From Zelopaecilomyces penicillatus (taxonomy: Eukaryota > Ascomycota > Sordariomycetes > Hypocreales > Pseudodiploosporaceae), in the NCBI GenBank assembly GCA_005765155.1, contig VCCP01000005.1, forward strand, positions 3,472,001 to 3,536,000: a stretch of DNA of 64,000 nucleotides, read 5' to 3'. The notes beneath the pieces were generated by a model, which searched no databases, had not been told where the DNA came from, and saw only the letters and a program-made list of their open reading frames with translations. Made by a program: the position numbers and the translations under genes. This document shows, in pieces, positions 57,779 through 64,000 of the stretch (its first letter is position 1; each line of letters starts with the position of its first letter).

Positions 57779-57805
57779 CAGGGTCACCAGGGTCACCAGG
57801 GTCCC
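57779..57805. repeat. Three tandem copies of a 9-bp unit (CAGGGTCAC)
   Basis: Two exact copies and one copy with two changed bases, about 330 bp upstream of the reductase-like gene. It may be a tandem operator or simple slippage. Confidence 0.7.
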
Positions 57806-58001
57806 GTGGCCTGAAAGTGAAAGCTCGAGCAGATGAGGGGCCGAAGATGTGAATGCAACAAGACCGCTGACAATGTTTGACCATTCAAGCTGTAAAGGTT
57901 TTCTCATGCTACCATCTTGAAGATTTACCCCACTGAGCCAACCGAGGCCAAACTCAACGTCTCATGAAGTTGATCCACCATTGGACTTTTTAGGGAATCA
58001 T

Positions 58002-58010
58002 TATTTATAC
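58002..58010 (+). promoter_or_regulatory. TATA-type element of the reductase-like gene
   Basis: TATTTATAC about 120 bp upstream of the ATG at 58131, followed by a C/T/A-rich leader with CTCTCTACCTCCC. Confidence 0.45.
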
Positions 58011-58130
58011 TCGGTTCTTAACATGTAATTTCCAACAATCTCTCTACCTCCCAACCCAAGCACACTAAACCAATATCTCTCGGCATCTTTCTTCAACCTA
58101 TTACACGAAAAATCTACCCCGTTGCTCACA

Positions 58131-59532
58131 ATGGCGGAGAGTCAACACCAACCCATTGAGGAATACTACCAAGGTCGCCATGTGTTTTGCACTGGCGGAT
58201 CTGGGATGCTGGGATCTGCCTACCTCAGTAGGCTGGTGCTTGAGACTCCAGTTGCTTGTGTGTATGCCCTTATCAGGGGAGGCGAGAAGTGAGAGATCCC
58301 TGGATTTAGGTATCCTACTCTACTCTGCTTTTTATCACTAACATTTCATGATTAGACGTATTTGGAAACATTGGGCTCAAAACATGCCATTCAAAGTGGT
58401 GCAAGCGATGAGAAACTCAGGGAAACTTTGCATTTGGGAAGGCGATATCACATTGCCTGACTGTGGTCTTGCAGAAGAACAACTCGCCATCATTCACGAC
58501 AAGGTGTCCATTTTCATCCACGCGGCTTCTTCCATTAGCCTGAAGAAGTCACTCCCGAAGATTGCTCCGTTAATCATACACCCATCATTGATGATTGCCA
58601 AGATAGCTCTCTGGTGTCAGAATCTGGATCGGTTTGTCTACGTCTCTACCGCATACGCGAGTACTTTTCTTCACAAAACTGCGGATGGGACTTTGAAGGG
58701 TTCAGACGCTGTGATCAAAGAGGACATAAACCACATCGACAATGAAGCTTATACATCGGCAAAACAGGAGCTCTTTTGTCTAGAGACAATTGGAACAACC
58801 CCAGAGTACGAACTTGTCAATCATCCCTTTGCGTACACTTACGCTAAACACCTAACTGAACAGCTTCTCATGGAGCTTTTCGACGAGCATCAGGTTGGTC
58901 ATGCCCTGATGATATTTCGGCCTTCTTGTATTAGCCCGGCAGAGTCCAAGCCTTACCCTTACTACGAGATGATGGGTTCTGCCCCTAGCACAATGTTCTT
59001 TGCTAGCATTTTGATGAGCTCTCCCTTGAGCGACGTCAACTACTCAACATATTTGGATGGCTCCAACCCCCCTACTACCGACGAAATCCCTGTCGACATA
59101 GTCGTCAACCGACTGATCTGTCATGTTGCGTTTGAATCAAGCGGTTGCGTTCACGCTGTCAACGGCATTGATAACCATCCTTCCATACAGGAGATGTGGG
59201 AAACTGTGACCCGTTTCCGAAAATGGTGGTGGGGCCAGCCGAAGCTAATATGGCTTGGGGAAGATTGGCACTCAGACAAGATTAGTGAAGCAGCTAGGCT
59301 TTTTGTGATTCTGGGTTGTTCGTTCAGATTCGAGGATGATAAGACAAAGAGTATCTATGGGCGAATGAGCGAAGAACAACGGTCAAAATGGCCCCTGAGA
59401 AGAACTAGGGAGGAAACCGTAATGAGTATGGTACATGGTCGCCGGAAGATGTTGAGGGCTGTGGTTCGAGATACCATGCAGAAGCTCTATGGCGTTCCGC
59501 CACTTTTCACACGGGCACTCCATAAGCTATAG
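58131..59532 (+). CDS. Fatty acyl-CoA reductase-like NAD(P)-dependent enzyme (male-sterility family)
   Basis: Two exons, 58131-58288 and 58356-59532, give 444 aa. Residues about 16-35 (GRHVFCTGGSGMLGSAYL) are the TGxxGxxG Rossmann motif of extended short-chain dehydrogenases of the male-sterility/FAR type. FVYVSTAYAS carries the serine region and FAYTYAKHLTE the catalytic YxxxK. Conserved fungal FAR-like signatures such as CISPAESKPYP, TDEIPVDIVVNRL and DDKT are also seen. The protein lacks a long C-terminal sterile domain and any membrane anchor. FARs reduce acyl-CoA to fatty alcohol; the substrate of this short fungal version is unknown. The splice restores Lys-Arg at the RGGEK/RIWKHW junction. 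Confidence 0.88.
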
Positions 59533-59932
59533 TTACAGAATAAATCCTCTTTAGTACGTGACTCAAAAGTGACGAGATCAGAACTTGGCTTCACAGATGT
59601 GGGCAGGTGCCTACCAGCATCATTTGCAATCACAATTAACCGATTCGTAGCCATCTCTAAGTTCATGGATACATTGATGCATAGAGCAATTTGCGTAGGA
59701 TACCTTTACACTCTCCAGAACATTCTACCGCTGTGCGCTCCGTCTTGTTGTCAGCCTGATGAATCGCCTGAGACCTACGCTATATGTAATACAGTAATAA
59801 CGCCCATTATAACGCTGCCAAGTGAAATCCGCGCTAAACCATACCCAAACCTAACCTCACGAGCAATAGGTCTCATATCCAAACATAAAAAGAAGAAGTC
59901 GAAAGAAAAAGGAGGGTGGCATGAACACTTAA
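59533..59932. other. Convergent 3' region between reductase-like gene and GCN5-like gene
   Basis: About 400 bp. A plus-strand frame of 134 codons covers most of it but has no recognisable content and overlaps the end of the GCN5-like gene. It is treated as chance. Confidence 0.45.
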
Positions 59933-61227
59933 TCAGTCTTCAAGCAAGTCAAACCACTCCGGGATCTCTTTGATAAGGCCCCACATGTACTTCTCCAGTT
60001 TCACAGCACACTTGCTGTAGATCGTTGACGTGTCGTTGTATTGCCGACAATTACTAAATATTAATTTGAGATCGCTGACAAGCTCTTTCGGATGAGTGTA
60101 GAAATCGCGTGTCAATCGTTCCTCCACAGTCGACAGGTCCATTGGTGTTTCAATCGAATCATAATACCCAGGTACCTCGTCTTTGTTGACTGGGTGGAGG
60201 AAGGGCCATGCTTGTTTGTGGTTTTGGATTTCATAGAGAAATCGTCGAAGTTCGTTAAAATGGGGCCCATGACGCGGCTCACGTGCCAGTATATCCATGT
60301 CTAGACACCAGCCTGTTTCCCGAATGACAGGGATGGAGAGGGGATCGATGGGCGTAAGAACGCCGCCTGCCCATTGCCGGGGTGGCTGGTGGATGATATG
60401 GCTTTTGCTGATTGTGCGAATCTTGGCTTGTACCGTTTCCTTCTGCTTAAGAAGCATGCGGCCAGCTTCGAGATAACGTATCCGGGGAAGCATAGAGCAC
60501 TGCATAAGTGTACCCCCTTCGTAATCCTTGATATAGCCAATCCAGAGGGACCTATCAAGAGTAATCTCTTTCGTAAAGCCTTGTTTCTGGAAATATCCGG
60601 TGGCGTAATTATCAGCATATGTCAGAAAATGCATCACTGGCGAAGTAGCCCTAACATAATCCTTCAAATGAGCCATGAGATGCGCCCCGTAGCCTTTCAC
60701 CTGCTGCTCAGAAGATACGGCGCAAAAGACAATTTCGGCAAATTTGCGGTTTTTGAAGGGTCGGATGGCTATTCCGCCAATAACTTCCAACGGCTTTTTG
60801 ATAATGGCAATGGACAAATGGGTACGGTCGTAGACGAGGCGCGCGATGTAATCTTTGGGCATTTTCGGGAGCTGTTTCTGGAACAAACACTTCAGACCAG
60901 TGAGGATAATCGAGCTCTCTGCGGTACCATCATTGTTGACGGCTCGATATTCAATCTCGCCGGCTCGCTCTTCCAATACAGCTGGCTTCAAAACAGTCAG
61001 ATGGTGATTTTCGGGGCATTAAGAAAGTCCTGGCATACCCTGTCTGGAAAAGGGATTATCACGGGCATAGCTGGCAACTGGACGTCTGGCGTTGCCAATC
61101 CATCATGACTAGTTTTTAGTCTTTTAGAATCCGAGGAGTTTTTCAGCTCATCAGAAGCCATACGCTTTGTGCCGATGAGGCTTTGGCCTCGGGCAACCGA
61201 TGCTGACTGTGTCTCTGCATTGTCCAT
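59933..61227 (-). CDS. Gcn5-type histone acetyltransferase with bromodomain, possibly a paralogue
   Basis: Two exons, 61039-61227 and 59933-60985 (53 nt intron), give 413 aa. The N-terminus is short and basic. The GNAT domain (about residues 80-235) has the catalytic-Glu segment KFAEIVFCAVSS and the acetyl-CoA loop QQVKGYGAHLM, then TYADNYATGYFQKQGF and the Gcn5-specific YEGGTLMQCSMLPRIRYLE. The bromodomain (about 305-405) has AWPFLHPVNKDEVPGYYD and ends KYMWGLIKEIPEWFDLLED, keeping the Asn in the CRQYND pocket. Gcn5 acetylates histone H3 within SAGA/ADA. Several changes in normally very conserved positions, such as GWCLDMDILAREPRHG, suggest this may be a second, faster-evolving copy rather than the main GCN5; that needs a genome-wide check. 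It follows the reductase gene tail to tail. Confidence 0.88.
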
Positions 61228-62070
61228 TGGTGTTGAAATGCCAACGAAAACTAGAGACTGGAGCTTTCAGGAGGCACTTATGAGGCTATTCCAGCCAGTG
61301 CAACCAAGCTGCGGCCCCTCTGCGATTATCGTAGTTCTTACAGTCTAATACCCCTGAATGGTTAGCTAGCGCATACTTTTACCGTCGTACGATTTGGGAA
61401 TGCAGGCCAATTAGCTGGAAGAGGATTGTACCCTGCTGTTGTGAGGCTACGGTCGCATTTTCTTCATAAAGTTGGCGCAGTTAGGTACGTCACGCCAGCA
61501 CAGTCCGTCAGCAATCAGTTATTGAGCAAGTAGAGAGCCTAAAGGATGAAAATGGTAGGATTAGATTACGGATCATTGTCGTGTCTGGCGTCATCTTAAC
61601 ATCCAAGGGATGTTGATAAATATGGAGAAGGGGAAACAATTCTCCGCAGCCAATGTGACTCAGGACCAATCCTAACCCTAACCCAGCAATGAGGTGACAA
61701 TTTGGATCACTGGTGCCAACCTCTGGAATGAAAGCCCTCATCAAAATAACCCTTAGTAGTCACTAAACTTCTCACTATAATTATATATTTATTCAAAGGG
61801 GGTGTACAAGCTTTATGCTCTCACTTGATTTTCTCCACATGTTTATCAGTTATTTCAGGAGTTTTAGAAGCTCGATACATCTACAAGTTGGTGCATAAGT
61901 GGTGGTGCAAATGATCACCTGTTGCCCAGATACCATACCACGTTGTTGGGAAAGCTGGCAGCCGGAACTAGCTTCCGAATCATGTCTGAACATCTAGCTA
62001 TCGGATGATTGCCGCTGAGAACATAATTACCGGAATATATTCGTGTTTCTAAGGTCAAATACAAGTTGAT
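61228..62070. other. Intergenic region with a two-copy telomere-like element
   Basis: About 840 bp, combining the GCN5-like promoter and the VMA11 3' region. CCTAACCCTAACCC at 61671-61684 is the only notable element. No gene is seen. Confidence 0.45.
61671..61684. promoter_or_regulatory. Double telobox / interstitial telomere-like motif
   Basis: CCTAACCCTAACCC is two tandem telomeric hexamers (TTAGGG on the minus strand), about 445 bp upstream of the GCN5-like start. It may bind Tbf1/Taz1-type proteins or be a relic of telomeric DNA. Confidence 0.4.
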
Positions 62071-62904
62071 CTAAACCTTACTTCTCGCGTTTAGGAGAAG
62101 CGCAACGATGAGTCTGCGATAACGTATGTCAGCCATACTTGTTAAACATCATAGGGGATGGACGAAAGAAAGAAAGTCCTGGGCAACACCGCAGCTTACC
62201 CATAAAGTCCCAAAACTTCGGAGAAGATGAGAATCAGAATCATGCCGACATATACAGCCGACTGCTTCATATATGCCCTGATTCCAATATCGCCAACAAT
62301 ACCAATGCAGTATCCCGCCGCCAAACCTGTAAAGCCAACTGCAATGCCGCATGCAAGGTGCATATATGCTCTGCTATAATAGTAAGCATCGTATTCATTC
62401 AACTTTCAAGCCATCAATGCCAGAAAACACACACGTAAATAGGCTGTACTTCTTGTCCCCCGAAGGTAACATGTCGTCAACGATAAAAACGGCCACGACT
62501 AGCGAGTTGACAGTAATGATCCCTGCCATAACAACCGGTAGCAAGCTCTGCTCCTTGTGTTAACGAAGCAGTTTCATTTTTTAACAAGGACGTGTTGGTG
62601 ATTGACCTTCATGACCAGGTCCGGACGGAATGTCCCCACACCCACGATTCCAATACCGGATTTAACAGTGCCGTACGCTGCACCAATAGCTGCAGACAGG
62701 GTTATGGTTATTTAGAAAACTTCCGCTTGAAGAAAAGGAAACGGGCCAGAAACCCACATCCCAAGATCATAGCTATCGCAACGCCGCCCTATCATGCACC
62801 ACCGGCGCAATTAGCGCTCTATTGACTTGAGGAATTATATGAGACATGTGGCAGCGTACCATCCCAATAAAAGGTGCAAATTTTGGAGTCAGCTCCGAAT
62901 CCAT
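62071..62904 (-). CDS. VMA11: V-type ATPase proteolipid subunit c' (Vma11)
   Basis: Six small exons, 62860-62904, 62758-62788, 62607-62689, 62435-62547, 62200-62373 and 62071-62113, join in frame to 162 aa, the size of yeast Vma11. The second exon is only 31 nt. The start MDSELTPKFAPFIGM is followed by a Gly-rich first helix, then IGAAYGTVKSGIGIVGVGTF, RPDLVMKSLLPVVMAG, an extra loop (DDMLPSGDKKYSLF) and MHLACGIAVGFTGLAAGYCI. The proton-carrying Glu is in LILIFSEVLGLYG. The loop and the GVGTF and SEVLGLYG variants fit c' rather than c. The protein sits in the Vo rotor of the vacuolar proton pump. Donors of introns 3 (GTCAAT) and 4 (GTGTGT) are weak, yet phase and the conserved helices support them. 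Confidence 0.9.
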
Positions 62905-64000
62905 TGTGAAAGGTAATCGCGTTGACGGGGATGCGGTGTAAAGTGTCGCTTTCGTGTCGCTGTGTAAGAATATGGCATTAAGATTGGGTTGGAATGCACT
63001 ATTAGAAAGCCCACACTGTTTTAGAAAAAAACTGATTTTCATTTCTTGATGATATTTGTGTCTCTCTCATGATTTGAAAAAAAAAAAACTAAATATTTTA
63101 AGCTCGTAGATGTTGTCGTAGTCGGAATTCTGTTGCCTACTGTAGGCAGCCGTTTGAGCTAAGTGCCCGCCGTATTTCGTGTAGGCTTCTACTTTTCGTT
63201 TCTTGGCTACGGCATATTCATTGCTCGCTTAAAATAAATAAGTAATACGGCAGGTTACTGGCCAAACTATGGTGTAGTGATTTGCAAGAGTAGATTATTT
63301 GTACCATTGATGCGTAAGTATCCTCGATGCAGTTATCGCGATAGGCTCCTCTTATGGACTCGACTCTGACTTTAAACACTTACAGCATATGTTACGAATA
63401 GGATTGTACTAAAAACATAGCAACTCCATTAACATATCATCATAATTGCAGGGAGATTCTATAGTGATATACTTCTGGCTCAGTCAGCTTCCTTGGCTAG
63501 TGGTCTACTACGTAAGGACTGATAATGAGATCATTTAGGTGATTTTGGCAAATGATTTGCGGAAGCTGGCTCATTCCGCTAGCAGTCAGGTTGCTTCATG
63601 CAAGTATGAACTTCAAAAGCACCAGGGGTGTCCAAAAGCCAGCAGATCAATCACCACTTTGTCGGAGTCGGGTCACTCGGGGGCCGTCCCACGGACTGCC
63701 AAACAAAGGTTTCTAGTAGTGAGAAATGACCAATATTGTGTAATAACATGCATGCACATGCACAGGCCCTTGATCTTGCACGGTAAATCCTTTCAGCCCA
63801 GCGTTGACCCCACCACCAGTGTCCAGGCCATCACGAGTGAGTCACACGAAGCCGTTTGTGGAGTTTCGTTTGCGGCAGATCGGGTATAGTGCCGATGAGA
63901 ACTCTGATACCCATACTGTAGACCCAAGGGGAAAAGTTTTTAAGATGCGGGCAAATTCGAAACGGATGAGGTAGTTTTCTTGGTAGATCTCTTTGTTGAC
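62905..64000. other. Terminal intergenic region
   Basis: About 1.1 kb upstream of VMA11 to the window edge, with an A run near 63078. The plus-strand frame at 63539-63889 (116 codons) has no recognisable content. Whether a gene starts beyond the edge cannot be seen. Confidence 0.4.

Larger units (their letters stand above)
56557..58130. other. Intergenic region before the fatty acyl-CoA reductase-like gene
   Basis: About 1.57 kb. It contains a three-copy 9-bp direct repeat (57779-57805) and a TATTTATAC box (58002-58010) about 120 bp before the next start, followed by a C/A-rich leader. No gene is supported. Confidence 0.45.

Noticed and set aside
63539..63889. A 116-codon plus-strand frame near the right edge
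   Set aside because: No recognisable domain, unremarkable composition and no clear promoter; most likely chance.

Overview
This is a stretch of nuclear DNA from a filamentous ascomycete, most likely a hypocrealean sordariomycete. The evidence is the gene set (Ctf8, RPS6, RPS8, Tom1, Sog2, Gyp5, Tsc13, Vma11), the many 50-110 nt GT-AG introns, the Zn(II)2Cys6 regulator, and the LysM, GH18 and fatty acyl-CoA reductase families typical of these fungi. The genus cannot be fixed from sequence alone. All gene models were joined by hand from splice sites, frame and recalled family consensus; no alignment was run.

From 1 to about 36 kb the window is mostly conserved housekeeping DNA. It holds the 5' end of CTF8, RPS6, a very large TOM1/HUWE1-type HECT ubiquitin ligase (eight exons, about 4,038 aa), mitochondrial HMG-CoA lyase, a Gyp5-like TBC Rab-GAP, RPS8, an unrecognised low-complexity protein with an apparent frameshift near its C-terminus, the enoyl-CoA reductase TSC13, a probable BLOC-1 subunit, and the RAM-pathway protein SOG2.

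From about 38 to 57 kb the content is accessory. It holds a short RecQ-type helicase, a Zn2Cys6 regulator with an internal duplication, a DUF2470 membrane protein, and an F-box/DUF7730-like gene interrupted by an in-frame stop. Four consecutive genes for predicted secreted proteins follow: a six-LysM protein, an astacin-type metalloprotease, a GH18 chitinase with CBM18-like modules (frameshifted here) and an SGNH hydrolase with a Cys-rich C-terminal extension. LysM plus chitinase plus protease suggests a chitin or cell-wall interaction locus.

From 58 kb to the end are a fatty acyl-CoA reductase-like enzyme, a Gcn5-type HAT/bromodomain protein that may be a divergent paralogue, and a compact six-exon vacuolar ATPase c' subunit (VMA11). 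The last 1.1 kb shows nothing I can support.

The main points of interest are three reading-frame lesions in dispensable-looking genes while the conserved genes read cleanly, the four-gene secreted cluster, and the unassigned domain on the SGNH hydrolase.
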